Shown: in pieces, positions 1 through 8,197 of the stretch
Position numbering within the stretch: position 1 is the stretch's first letter
Layout of the letters: every line of letters begins with the position of its first letter
Assembly (NCBI GenBank): GCA_944385025.1
Contig: CALWVQ010000042.1
Span: 84,000-147,999, forward strand
Direction: 5' to 3'
DNA: 64,000 bases
From: an uncultured Eubacterium sp.
GTDB taxonomy: Bacteria; Bacillota; Clostridia; Oscillospirales; Acutalibacteraceae
Made by a program: the position numbers and the translations under genes
The notes under the pieces: model-generated
Databases searched by the model: none
What the model was told of the DNA's origin: nothing
What the model saw: only the letters and a program-made list of their open reading frames with translations

Positions 1-10
1 GTAAATTTTA

Positions 11-988
11 ATGGAAAACTTAAGATTTGAAAAAAACAAACTTTACATTTTAGACCAGACTCTTTTGCCCAATGAGGAAAAATGGGTGGAAATTGAAAAT
101 GAAAAACATGCATATGACGCAATAAAAACGCTTATGGTAAGGGGCGCACCTGCAATAGGTATTTTTGCAGGATATGTAACGGCACTTTTTTCAAAGGGAA
201 AAGACATATACAAGCTTAAGGAATATCTTGACAGCGCCCGCCCTACCGCAGTAAATTTAAGCTGGGCAACAAAGAGAATTGTACACGCTTTTGAAAGCGG
301 CGGAAATTTGATTGACGAGGCAAAGGCAATTCACAATGAAGATATTGAAATGTGCCGCAAAATCAGCGAATACGGCTTGTCATTGTTAAAGGACGGCGAC
401 GGCATTTTAACCCATTGCAATGCAGGAGAACTTGCTACAAGCAAGTACGGCACAGGCTTGGGTCCTTTGATTTTAGGAAAAGAAAAAGGATACAAATTTC
501 ACGTTTACAGTGACGAAACCCGCCCGCTGCTGCAAGGTGCAAGGCTGACCAGCTATGAGCTTGAAAAAGCAGGCATTGACGTTACTCTCATTTGTGACAA
601 TATGGCAAGCTATGTAATGAAAGAGGGGCTCATCAATGCTGTACTTGTAGGCTGTGACAGAGTTGCGGCTAACGGCGACACCGCTAACAAAATCGGCACC
701 AGCGGCGTGGCAATACTGGCTAAACACTATGGTATACCTTTTTATGTTTTAGGTCCTTATTCTACTGTGGATTTCGGCTGTAAAACGGGAAATGATATTG
801 AGATTGAACTTCGTGACGGTGAGGAAATCAAAAAGATGTTTTACAAAAAGCCCACGGCTTTGGAGGAAACCAAATGCTTAAATCCCGCCTTTGACGTTAC
901 AGACAATTCACTGATAACTGCAATAATAACTGACAAAGGAATAGCAAAACCGCCATTTGAAAAAAGCCTTAAGGAGCTACTGAAATGA
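11..988 (+). CDS. mtnA: S-methyl-5-thioribose-1-phosphate isomerase
   Basis: Isomerises 5-methylthioribose-1-phosphate to methylthioribulose-1-phosphate in the cytosol, a step of methionine/methylthioadenosine salvage. The 325-residue protein has the eIF2B-like fold signatures: RGAPAIG at about residues 44-50, [10 protein letters not shown] with the catalytic Cys at about 136, ETRP at about 169, and [10 protein letters not shown] with the catalytic Asp at about 216. Length is normal for MtnA, slightly short at the N-terminus. The ATG at 11 is the first in-frame start and only 10 bases precede it, so the upstream signal cannot be judged. It overlaps the next gene by ATGA, which implies translational coupling. 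The pairing with a deaminase-type amidohydrolase points to methylthioadenosine as the source of the substrate. Confidence 0.95.
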   Translation: MENLRFEKNKLYILDQTLLPNEEKWVEIENEKHAYDAIKTLMVRGAPAIGIFAGYVTALFSKGKDIYKLKEYLDSARPTAVNLSWATKRIVHAFESGGNLIDEAKAIHNEDIEMCRKISEYGLSLLKDGDGILTHCNAGELATSKYGTGLGPLILGKEKGYKFHVYSDETRPLLQGARLTSYELEKAGIDVTLICDNMASYVMKEGLINAVLVGCDRVAANGDTANKIGTSGVAILAKHYGIPFYVLGPYSTVDFGCKTGNDIEIELRDGEEIKKMFYKKPTALEETKCLNPAFDVTDNSLITAIITDKGIAKPPFEKSLKELLK

Positions 989-2253
989 TAAGATTTTATA
1001 ACGGAAAAATCCTTACACTGAAAGACGATTTTAATATAATAGAAAACGGCGAGGTGTGGACTGACGGCGACAAAATATGTTATGTAGGCGAAAGCAAAGA
1101 AAACGATGCTTTATTTGAACGAGAAATTGACCTTAACGGCAATTTACTTATGCCTTCATTCAAAAACGCCCACACCCACAGCGCAATGACATTTGCAAGA
1201 AGCTACTGCGACGATATGCCCCTTCAGGAATGGCTATACAATAAAATTTTTCCTCTTGAGGCGCTTTTAACCGGAGATGATGTTGCAGCGCTTTCAAAGG
1301 TTGCATTTCTTGAATATCTGTCAGGGGGAATAAGCGCCTGCTTTGATATGTATTATTTCCCTGAAAATATGGCGAAAGCAAGTGTGGAAACAGGTTTCAG
1401 AACTGTTATGTGCGGTGCAGTAAATAATTTTAAGGAAAGTGTGCCTCTTCTTGAGGAGTACTACAAAAAATACAACAGTTATCACGACCTTATTTCGTAT
1501 CAGCTCGGTTTTCACGCCGAATACACCACTGACGAAAAAATAATGAAAGGCATTGCAAAGCTTGCTGAAAAATATAAGGCGCCCGTGTATATGCACTCCA
1601 GCGAAACAATGGAGGAGACACAGGCTTGTATTAACTCTAAAAACAAGACTCCTACAGAATTATTTGACAAGCTGGGACTGTTTAACTATGGCGGCGGCGC
1701 TTTTCACAGCGTATGGCTTTGCAACGAGGATATGGAAATATATAAAAAAAGAGGCGTTTGGGCAGTAATAAACAGCGGTTCAAACTGCAAACTGGCGTCA
1801 GGAGTAGCAAGGGTTGAGGATATGCTTAACAAAGGTATAAACCTTGCAATCGGCACTGACGGTCCAAGTTCCAACAACGCCCTTGATATGTTCAGGGAAA
1901 TGTATTTAACCTGTGTATTACAAAAAATAAAGAACAAGGACGCATCATCTATGAACGCAAACGAAGTTTTGAAAATGGCAACTGTGGGTTCTGCAAGATG
2001 TATGGGACTTAATGACTGCGACATAATTCAGCAAGGCAAAAAAGCGGACCTTATTGTAATTGATTTAAAAAAGCCAAGTATGCAACCTGTTCACGACATT
2101 ACAAAAAACCTTGTTTACAGCGCATCTAAAGACTGCATAAAGCTGACAATGGTAAACGGAAAAATACTTTACGAAAACGGTGATTTTCCAACTCTTGACA
2201 TTGAAAAAATCTATTATGAAGCCGACTGCGTAACTAAAAGAATAACACAGTAA
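985..2253 (+). CDS. mtaD: amidohydrolase, probable 5-methylthioadenosine/S-adenosylhomocysteine deaminase
   Basis: A 422-residue metal-dependent amidohydrolase of the ATZ/TRZ/MtaD group. It probably deaminates 5'-methylthioadenosine and/or S-adenosylhomocysteine to the inosine form. Visible metal ligands are NAHTHSAM (His63, His65), VYMHSSET (His204), FHSVW (His241) and GTDGPSSNN (Asp292), in the order expected for the family, between a small N-terminal beta sandwich and a C-terminal return of that sandwich (KADLIVIDL). The ATG overlaps the mtnA stop as ATGA. Linkage to mtnA supports the MTA assignment over guanine or cytosine deaminase activity, but substrate cannot be read from sequence alone. 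A bidirectional terminator follows at once. Confidence 0.85.
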   Translation: MIRFYNGKILTLKDDFNIIENGEVWTDGDKICYVGESKENDALFEREIDLNGNLLMPSFKNAHTHSAMTFARSYCDDMPLQEWLYNKIFPLEALLTGDDVAALSKVAFLEYLSGGISACFDMYYFPENMAKASVETGFRTVMCGAVNNFKESVPLLEEYYKKYNSYHDLISYQLGFHAEYTTDEKIMKGIAKLAEKYKAPVYMHSSETMEETQACINSKNKTPTELFDKLGLFNYGGGAFHSVWLCNEDMEIYKKRGVWAVINSGSNCKLASGVARVEDMLNKGINLAIGTDGPSSNNALDMFREMYLTCVLQKIKNKDASSMNANEVLKMATVGSARCMGLNDCDIIQQGKKADLIVIDLKKPSMQPVHDITKNLVYSASKDCIKLTMVNGKILYENGDFPTLDIEKIYYEADCVTKRITQ

Positions 2254-2290
2254 AAAAAGAGATAAGGCAATTTGCCTTATCTCTTTTTTT
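2254..2290. terminator. bidirectional Rho-independent terminator
   Basis: The perfect stem AGATAAGGCAA / TTGCCTTATCT is flanked by A5+ on one side and T7 on the other. It sits between the convergent mtaD and glmS genes and can end transcription from both. Confidence 0.9.
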
Positions 2291-2325
2291 GACAATTTGT
2301 GCGGTTGGTATGATTTTCCCATTTT

Positions 2326-4134
2326 TTATTCCACAGTTACTACTTTAGCAAGATTTCTCGGCTTATCTACATCAAGCCCCTTATCTGCCGATACATAATA
2401 AGCGAGTAACTGCAATGCTACCACACTGGGTATCAACATAAATTCATCTTCAAGCTCCGGAAGTTCAAAACAATGCTGCATATCGTCACTTTTTAATGAT
2501 TTCTTGACAAAATTTATCACATAAGCGCCTCGTGACTGCACCTCTCTGATATTGGAAGTTTGCTTTGACGAGAGATAATGCTGAGTCATCAGCGCCACAA
2601 CAGGAGTACCGTTTGTTATAAGAGCGATGGTTCCGTGTTTAAGCTCTCCCGAAGCAAAAGCCTCCGAATGAATATAGGAAATTTCTTTTAATTTCAAAGA
2701 CGCCTCTAAAAGTGCAGGATAATCCATTCCCCTGCCTATCATAAAGGTGTGTTCTGCCGTAAGCATTGATTTTGATAAATAATGAATATCCTTTCTTCTG
2801 TTTAACACATCTTCAACAGCTTTAGGTATTTTCATTATCTGCTCAACAAAATCAGAAGTTCCCTCGTTATTCAGACAGCCTCTTAAAAGCGCTGTTTTTG
2901 CAGTAATAAGATAAAAAACTGCAACCTGCGTAGTATACGCTTTTGTAGAAGCCACAGCAATTTCAGGTCCTGCTTGAGTATAAATAACGTTATCACTTTC
3001 ACGGGCTATTGAAGAACCTCTGACATTGACTATTGAAAGAGTTTTTGCGCCGTGACTTTTTGCATATTTCAGCGCCTCCAAAGTGTCAATAGTTTCACCG
3101 CTTTGTGAAACGCAAATAACAAGAGTATCCTCATTTACAATAGGATTTGTATACATATACTCGCTTGCCATATAAACGCTTACAGGCACACTGCATACGC
3201 TTTCAATCAGATATTTTCCTATAAGTCCTGCGTGCATTGCAGTTCCGCAGGCAATGACAGAAATACTTTTACAGTCCTTAAAAATATTTTCGTCTATATT
3301 GTCACAGGAAAAATCAGGAAGATTGTTTTTTACTCTGCCTGAAATCGTTTTTTCAATAACGTCAGGCTGCTCCATTATCTCCTTTTCCATATAAAAAGGA
3401 TAGCCGCACTTACCATTATTTTTAATATCCCAGTTAAGCTCCAGCATATCTACGCCTACGTCGTTACCGTTAAAATCTTTAACCTCTATGCTGTCCTTTG
3501 TGATTTTTGCAATAGAAAATTCGGGCAGTACAAAATATTCGTTACTGTACTCCCCTATTGCCATAATGTCAGAGGCAATATATGCTCCGTCGTCATTCTT
3601 ACAGCATACTATCGGGCTGACATTTCTCACTGCGTAGATAGTGTCAGGCACGTCGTCAAACATTATTGCAAAGGCATATGTTCCCGTAAGCTTTTTAACG
3701 GCGTCTGCAATCGCCTTTTCGGGATTGCCGTCAAAACATCTTTCAATCAAAGCAGCCGCAATTTCGCTGTCCGTTTGAGATTTGAGCTTATCAGCAACTT
3801 TTAAGGTGTTTTTTATAGTTTCATAGTTTTCTATAATTCCGTTATGAACTACCGTAACTCCGCCGAATTTATGAGGATGAGAGTTTTCATCGCTTACTCC
3901 GCCGTGAGTTGCCCAACGGGTATGGCCTATTCCCGTTTTACCTTTAACATCACAGGCTTTCTTTTCCAAATCCTCAACTCTGCCCTTACATTTTACGGTG
4001 AGACATTCATTAAAGTCAGGGTGATAGACTGAAATACCCGCACTGTCATATCCCCTATACTCAAGGGTTTTAAGCCCCTTTAACAAAATTCCTCTGGCTT
4101 CGCTGTATCCTGTATAACCGATAATTCCACACAT
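2326..4134 (-). CDS. glmS: glutamine--fructose-6-phosphate aminotransferase (isomerising)
   Basis: Makes glucosamine-6-phosphate from fructose-6-phosphate and glutamine, the first committed step to UDP-GlcNAc and peptidoglycan. The 602-residue protein begins MCGIIGYTG, so the catalytic Cys becomes residue 1 after Met removal. This fixes the start at 4134, not at upstream in-frame ATGs, and GGAGA lies 6 bases before it. The class II glutaminase domain (RGYDSAG, HTRWATHGG) fills roughly residues 1-240. Two SIS domains follow, with CGTAMHAG, SQSGETIDT and STKAYTTQ, and the C-terminus ends DKPRNLAKVVTVE as in the family. A glmS ribozyme occupies the leader, so expression should fall when glucosamine-6-phosphate accumulates. 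Confidence 0.98.
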   Translation of the reverse strand: MCGIIGYTGYSEARGILLKGLKTLEYRGYDSAGISVYHPDFNECLTVKCKGRVEDLEKKACDVKGKTGIGHTRWATHGGVSDENSHPHKFGGVTVVHNGIIENYETIKNTLKVADKLKSQTDSEIAAALIERCFDGNPEKAIADAVKKLTGTYAFAIMFDDVPDTIYAVRNVSPIVCCKNDDGAYIASDIMAIGEYSNEYFVLPEFSIAKITKDSIEVKDFNGNDVGVDMLELNWDIKNNGKCGYPFYMEKEIMEQPDVIEKTISGRVKNNLPDFSCDNIDENIFKDCKSISVIACGTAMHAGLIGKYLIESVCSVPVSVYMASEYMYTNPIVNEDTLVICVSQSGETIDTLEALKYAKSHGAKTLSIVNVRGSSIARESDNVIYTQAGPEIAVASTKAYTTQVAVFYLITAKTALLRGCLNNEGTSDFVEQIMKIPKAVEDVLNRRKDIHYLSKSMLTAEHTFMIGRGMDYPALLEASLKLKEISYIHSEAFASGELKHGTIALITNGTPVVALMTQHYLSSKQTSNIREVQSRGAYVINFVKKSLKSDDMQHCFELPELEDEFMLIPSVVALQLLAYYVSADKGLDVDKPRNLAKVVTVE

Positions 4135-4201
4135 AGATTTTCTCCATTTCAATAATATAGAATTTGTCATAATTATCATATGACACAAATTAGAATTTAA
4201 A

Positions 4202-4347
4202 CTTATTTCTTCGTTGAACAGAATTTGTAACGTCTGTTGCCAAACGCTTTTACCTGTTCATAACGCACCGAAGAAGTACGAAAGAGCATCCGCCGAATTT
4301 TCGATAACTCTTTTCCTCGTCGTCCTGCTAAACAGGCTCATGGCGCT
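4202..4347 (-). ncRNA. glmS ribozyme (glucosamine-6-phosphate riboswitch)
   Basis: Read on the minus strand, the leader carries the conserved core AGCGCC (cleavage expected between A4347 and G4346), GACGAGG, TTATCGAA and TTCGGCGGATGC in the right order. Behind the core come the P4 arms TTCTTCG...CGAAGAA and P4.1 arms TGAACAG...CTGTTCA enclosing a GNRA-capped hairpin CGTTTG-GCAA-CAGACG. This matches the known glmS ribozyme, which self-cleaves with glucosamine-6-phosphate as cofactor and destabilises the mRNA. It ends about 65 bases before the glmS start. Identification is by recalled consensus, not by covariance search. Confidence 0.96.
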
Positions 4348-4416
4348 ATGAAGAAAATCATGCCGCATTACCGCACATTAAATTGTCAAGGTACAAGGCA
4401 GATAACTGCCACACTG

Positions 4417-4445
4417 ATTTTAGCACCACCCATCGTCATTGTCAA
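4417..4445 (-). promoter_or_regulatory. glmS promoter
   Basis: TTGACA (4445-4440), 17-base spacer, TAAAAT (4422-4417) on the minus strand, upstream of the ribozyme cleavage site. The predicted start near 4410 leaves about 60 bases ahead of the cleavage site, including a small GGCAG-TTAT-CTGCC hairpin. Confidence 0.8.
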
Positions 4446-4467
4446 ACCCGTAATTGTAAATTTTCTA

Positions 4468-4494
4468 TTGCTAAATCAAAAAACATAGTATAAT
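4468..4494 (+). promoter_or_regulatory. probable trkA promoter
   Basis: A perfect TATAAT at 4489-4494 with a weak TTGCTA at 4468-4473 (15-base spacer). It lies 38 bases before the trkA start and diverges from the glmS promoter. Confidence 0.6.
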
Positions 4495-4532
4495 ATGTAT
4501 GTAATGGCAAATAAAGATTTTCGGAGGATGCA

Positions 4533-5891
4533 ATGGAAATTGTTATTATCGGCGCCGGCAAACTCGGCCGAGGTCTTGCAAAAAGTCTTGGAAGTGAGGA
4601 ACACAATATTACAGTTGTTGACTACAATCAAAAGAAAGTTGAAGAACTGGTCGACAAATTTGATGTTCAAGGTATTTGCGGAAGCGGAACTCATATAGAT
4701 GTGTTAAAAGAAGCAAAAGTTAATAATGCACACCTTGTAATATCAACAACTCATTCTGACGAATACAATATTCTTGTTTGCCTTATGTCAAAAAAGCTGG
4801 GAGCAAAACACACTATTGCACGTGTTAGAAATCCTGAATATAATGCTCAATTTGAGTTTATGCGAAATGAGCTGGGAATATCACTTATGGTAAATCCCGA
4901 TTTTAACGCCGCACTGGAAATCGGACGAATTTTGCAGTTTCCGGACGCAACAAACATTGAAACTTTTTCAAACGGACATATTGATTTGGCGGAATACAGA
5001 ATTACCGAATCTTCTGCCCTTTGCAACACAAGTATATCCGGCATTTCTGCAAGACTCACAAACAAAATGATTATCTGCGCCGTTGAAAGAGACGGCAACG
5101 TGTATATACCTAACGGTGATTTTGTGTTAAAAGCAGGAGATAAAATTCACATTACAGGCGAACACAAGGAAATGGCGAATATCGGCAAAGCGCTGATAGG
5201 CTCAAAAAAGCGTTCTCTTAAGGATATTATGGTAATAGGTTGTTCAAGAGTGGGAATTTATCTGTGCGATATGCTGGTAAATTTAGGCAAAAATGTTGTT
5301 ATTATCGAAAAAGACAAAGAGAAATGTGAAATAGTCTTTGATATGGTGCCAAAGGCAACTGTTATAAACGGAGATGCTAATAATCACGAATTTTTAATTG
5401 AAGAGGGTATTGAAAATATGGACGCAGTAGTTACCCTCACCGATATTGACGAGACAAACTTTCTTGTATCTCTTTATGCCAGAAGTATAGGAATACCAAA
5501 AACAATCACTAAAATAAATAACATTAATCTTAACAAAATGTTAGACGATTTAGGACTTGACACAAGGATTAACGTAAGCGAACTTTCTGTGTCATCTATT
5601 ATCCAGTATATAAGAGCAAAAGAAAATATAAGCTCATCTTATATGAAAACGCTGTATAAATTTGTTGACGGAAAGGTTGAAGCGGCGGAATTTCTTGCAG
5701 GGGATTATGTAACCTTCCTGGACAAACCCCTTTCAAAAATCAAAACTAAAAAAGATGTGCTTATTGCGGCAATTAACAGAAATCATGAAACTATATTCCC
5801 CGGAGGTAACGACTGCATAAAAGCTAACGACTTAGTTATTGTGGTTTCTAAAGACACAAAAATAAAAAGCCTTAATGACATTCTTCAGTAG
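4533..5891 (+). CDS. trkA: Trk potassium uptake regulatory protein TrkA
   Basis: Peripheral cytoplasmic subunit that gates the TrkH potassium channel in response to nucleotides. The 452-residue protein is a tandem duplication: an N-terminal Rossmann RCK_N domain (IIGAGKLGRGLAKSL near residue 4), a TrkA_C domain ending near residue 220, then a second RCK_N (VIGCSRVGIYL near residue 232) and a second TrkA_C. This double form is the TrkA type, not the single-domain KtrA type. The ATG at 4533 has GGAGG five bases upstream. TrkH follows after 8 bases in the same transcript, which supports a two-gene potassium uptake unit. Confidence 0.96.
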   Translation: MEIVIIGAGKLGRGLAKSLGSEEHNITVVDYNQKKVEELVDKFDVQGICGSGTHIDVLKEAKVNNAHLVISTTHSDEYNILVCLMSKKLGAKHTIARVRNPEYNAQFEFMRNELGISLMVNPDFNAALEIGRILQFPDATNIETFSNGHIDLAEYRITESSALCNTSISGISARLTNKMIICAVERDGNVYIPNGDFVLKAGDKIHITGEHKEMANIGKALIGSKKRSLKDIMVIGCSRVGIYLCDMLVNLGKNVVIIEKDKEKCEIVFDMVPKATVINGDANNHEFLIEEGIENMDAVVTLTDIDETNFLVSLYARSIGIPKTITKINNINLNKMLDDLGLDTRINVSELSVSSIIQYIRAKENISSSYMKTLYKFVDGKVEAAEFLAGDYVTFLDKPLSKIKTKKDVLIAAINRNHETIFPGGNDCIKANDLVIVVSKDTKIKSLNDILQ

Positions 5892-5899
5892 GAGCTAAT

Positions 5900-7378
5900 A
5901 TGAATTACAGATCAATAAGCTACATACTGGGAAGAATTTACATTATTGTAGGGGCACTTATGCTTCTGCCACTTTCAGTATGTTTTTACTATAATTTTCA
6001 CGGTTTTGAAGAAACAAGCTATCTCTCATTCATTATTCCTATAATCATTTTGGAAGCTTTGGGAATAGTACTTACTATTAATAAGCCTGAAAAAATCAGT
6101 ATATATGCCAAAGAAGGTTTTGTAATCTGCGGTCTGGGCTGGATTACTATGTCTGCATTCGGAGCAATCCCTTTTGTGATAAGCGGATATATACCTAACT
6201 TTATAGATGCTTTTTTTGAAACCGTATCGGGATTCACTACCACAGGTTCTTCTATATTGTTGGAAGTGGAGTCAATACCTAAATCAATATTATTTTGGCG
6301 CAGTTTCACCGTTTGGATAGGCGGTATGGGAATCCTTTCATTTATGATTGCAATTATTCCTAAAGCCAAAGGAAATTCAATGTTTATTATGAAAGCGGAA
6401 GTGCCGGGTCCCACCACCAGCAAGGTTGTGTCAAAAATCTCCACCAGTGCCAGAATCTTGTATGTTATATATTTCTTTATGACAATTTTTGAAATTGTTA
6501 TACTGTATGTGGGAACAAAAATCACCGGCGATAATATAAGATTTTTTGATTGCGTTGTAAATTCATTTGCAACGGCAGGTACCGGCGGCTTTACCGTATT
6601 GAACAAATCAATTTTAGGCTACAACAGCGCTTTTGCTGAATGGGTTTGCACAGTATTTATGTTTCTTTTCGGTGTAAACTTCAACTTATATTACCTGTTT
6701 TTAACAAGAAAATTTTCACAAGCGCTCAAAGATGAAGAATTAAGGGCTTACGTCATAATTAACCTTACGGCAGTAGTGCTTATAATCATCAATATACATT
6801 CAATGTACGACAGCTTTTCAGTTGCAGTCAGGGATGCGTTTTTCAGCGTAAACACCGCAATGAGTACCACGGGATTCTGTACTGCAAACTTTGACATATG
6901 GCCGACATTTTCAAAAGTAATACTGCTGCTTGTTATGTGTATAGGCGGATGTGCAGGATCCACTGCGGGCGGTATAAAAGTATTAAGGTTTGAACTTTTA
7001 TTTAAGCAAATGCTCTGTGACTTAAGGCGCACGGTAAGACCCAGTACGGTTTTAAATGTAAGGCTTAATGAAAAATCTGTTGACACAAAAATTATTAGAA
7101 GCGTAAAGTCATACCTTATTGTTTATCTTGTAATTTTTTCTGCATCATTATTGATAATATCTATTGATAATTTTGATTTTGACACAAGCTTTTCTGCCGT
7201 AGTAGCGTGTTTTAATAATATAGGTCCCGGTTTAGGTTTAGTAGGACCGGTAGGCAACTATTCTCAGTTTTCAGATTTATCAAAGCTTGTTCTTATCTTT
7301 GATATGCTGGCAGGCAGACTTGAGCTGTTTCCTATATTGCTGTTGTTCAGTCCGAACACTTGGAGAAAAACAAAATAA
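5900..7378 (+). CDS. trkH: Trk-type potassium uptake membrane subunit TrkH
   Basis: Membrane pore subunit for K+ uptake, 492 residues. Four membrane-pore-membrane repeats are visible, each with a filter-like glycine loop: TVSGFTTTGSS (about 108-118), FATAGTGGF (about 222-230), AMSTTGFC (about 320) and NNIGPGLG (about 438). These loops define the TrkH/KtrB/HKT superfamily. GGAGC precedes the ATG, which lies 8 bases after trkA, so both are probably one operon. Length is usual for TrkH. The family shares sequence with KtrB, but pairing with a duplicated TrkA favours the Trk name. Confidence 0.95.
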   Translation: MNYRSISYILGRIYIIVGALMLLPLSVCFYYNFHGFEETSYLSFIIPIIILEALGIVLTINKPEKISIYAKEGFVICGLGWITMSAFGAIPFVISGYIPNFIDAFFETVSGFTTTGSSILLEVESIPKSILFWRSFTVWIGGMGILSFMIAIIPKAKGNSMFIMKAEVPGPTTSKVVSKISTSARILYVIYFFMTIFEIVILYVGTKITGDNIRFFDCVVNSFATAGTGGFTVLNKSILGYNSAFAEWVCTVFMFLFGVNFNLYYLFLTRKFSQALKDEELRAYVIINLTAVVLIIINIHSMYDSFSVAVRDAFFSVNTAMSTTGFCTANFDIWPTFSKVILLLVMCIGGCAGSTAGGIKVLRFELLFKQMLCDLRRTVRPSTVLNVRLNEKSVDTKIIRSVKSYLIVYLVIFSASLLIISIDNFDFDTSFSAVVACFNNIGPGLGLVGPVGNYSQFSDLSKLVLIFDMLAGRLELFPILLLFSPNTWRKTK

Positions 7379-7384
7379 ATGTAA

Positions 7385-7413
7385 AAAAGGACAACGTAAC
7401 CGTTGTCCTTTAA
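7385..7413. terminator. bidirectional terminator between trkH and ppa
   Basis: Perfect stem AAAGGACAACG / CGTTGTCCTTT with a TAAC loop. It sits between convergent genes. The T tract after it on the plus strand is interrupted (TTTAAATTTTTA), and the minus side has T6. Confidence 0.85.
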
Positions 7414-7423
7414 ATTTTTATTA

Positions 7424-7957
7424 TTAAAGCTGAAAATTTTCAATATAATTTTCAATGCAGTTTTCAATTATTTCCTCGGCAATTTCTCGAGGCTTTACTT
7501 CTGTAACAGAAGTCATCTTTTCGTGCTCAAGGGTTTTATAAACCTCAAAGAAATGCTTGATTTCATCAAATCTGTGACTGGGAAGCTGGTCAATGTCAGT
7601 GTATGTATTGTAGTTAGGATCATTTACGGGAACGGCAATAATCTTTTCATCTTTCATTCCCCCGTCTTCCATAATCAAAACGCCGATAGGAAAACATTCT
7701 ACAATAGTCATAGGCTGTATTTTTTCACTGCAGAGAACAAGTACATCAAGAGGGTCTTTGTCGCTTGCATATGTTCTTGGAATAAAACCGTAGTTTGCAG
7801 GATAATGAGTAGAGGTAAAAAGAACTCTGTCAAGTTTAAGCATACCCGTTTCCTTGTCAAGCTCGTATTTGTTTTTACCGCCCTTTGAGATTTCGATTAC
7901 TGCATAAAATCTGTTTTTCTTAATTCTTTTAGGTGATATGTTATGCCAAATATTCAT
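7424..7957 (-). CDS. ppa: inorganic pyrophosphatase, family I
   Basis: Hydrolyses pyrophosphate to two phosphates in the cytosol, pulling biosynthetic reactions forward. The 177-residue length fits soluble family I enzymes. The family signature DKDPLDV (D-x-D-P-x-D) with its Mg2+-binding aspartates is near residue 66-72, preceded by the conserved KYELD, HYPANYGFIP and followed by a DPNYNTY segment. No membrane segment is present. The gene stands alone between a terminator shared with trkH and a promoter facing away from gdhA. The stretch after residue 140 is rich in Glu and Asn (EEIIENCIENYIENF), slightly unusual but consistent with a family C-terminal helix. Confidence 0.94.
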   Translation of the reverse strand: MNIWHNISPKRIKKNRFYAVIEISKGGKNKYELDKETGMLKLDRVLFTSTHYPANYGFIPRTYASDKDPLDVLVLCSEKIQPMTIVECFPIGVLIMEDGGMKDEKIIAVPVNDPNYNTYTDIDQLPSHRFDEIKHFFEVYKTLEHEKMTSVTEVKPREIAEEIIENCIENYIENFQL

Positions 7958-7988
7958 AATCTTTCTCCCTGTTTTTTATTTCAGTGAT

Positions 7989-8017
7989 ATTATAACACAA
8001 CCGTTATAATTAATAAA
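7989..8017 (-). promoter_or_regulatory. possible ppa promoter
   Basis: Extended -10 TGT-TATAAT (TATAAT at 7994-7989) with a poor -35 TTTATT (8017-8012) at 17 bases. It is the best candidate upstream of ppa on the minus strand. Confidence 0.5.
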
Positions 8018-8086
8018 GAGTAATAATATGTATATTTTGAAAACAAAATTTATACGCTGCTTTGTTAGGCTTAAAAATAGAGCGAT

Positions 8087-8107
8087 TTTTGTGCATAATA
8101 CACAAAA
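8087..8107. promoter_or_regulatory. inverted repeat upstream of gdhA promoter
   Basis: TTTTGTG-N7-CACAAAA, a perfect 7-base inverted repeat whose right arm ends 13 bases before the gdhA -35. Size and symmetry fit a dimeric regulator site. The regulator is unknown. Confidence 0.45.
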
Positions 8108-8120
8108 TTAATTATAGCAA

Positions 8121-8148
8121 TTGATTTTTATTATAAAAGTGTTATATT
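8121..8148 (+). promoter_or_regulatory. gdhA promoter
   Basis: TTGATT (8121-8126), 16-base spacer, TATATT (8143-8148). The predicted start near 8155 leaves a leader of about 43 bases to the ATG at 8198. Confidence 0.6.
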
Positions 8149-8197
8149 GTAGTTATGAGGTGAGCGGATGTTCACGCAACTTTTAGGGGGGTATAAT

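Noticed and set aside
6019-6606. 195-codon open frame on the minus strand inside trkH
   Set aside because: Antisense shadow of a clear trkH reading frame. The translation has no motif and no ribosome site precedes it.
8168-8197. Earlier start of glutamate dehydrogenase at 8168
   Set aside because: It adds ten non-conserved residues and is only about a dozen bases after the predicted transcript start. The ATG at 8198 has a stronger ribosome site and family-like N-terminus.
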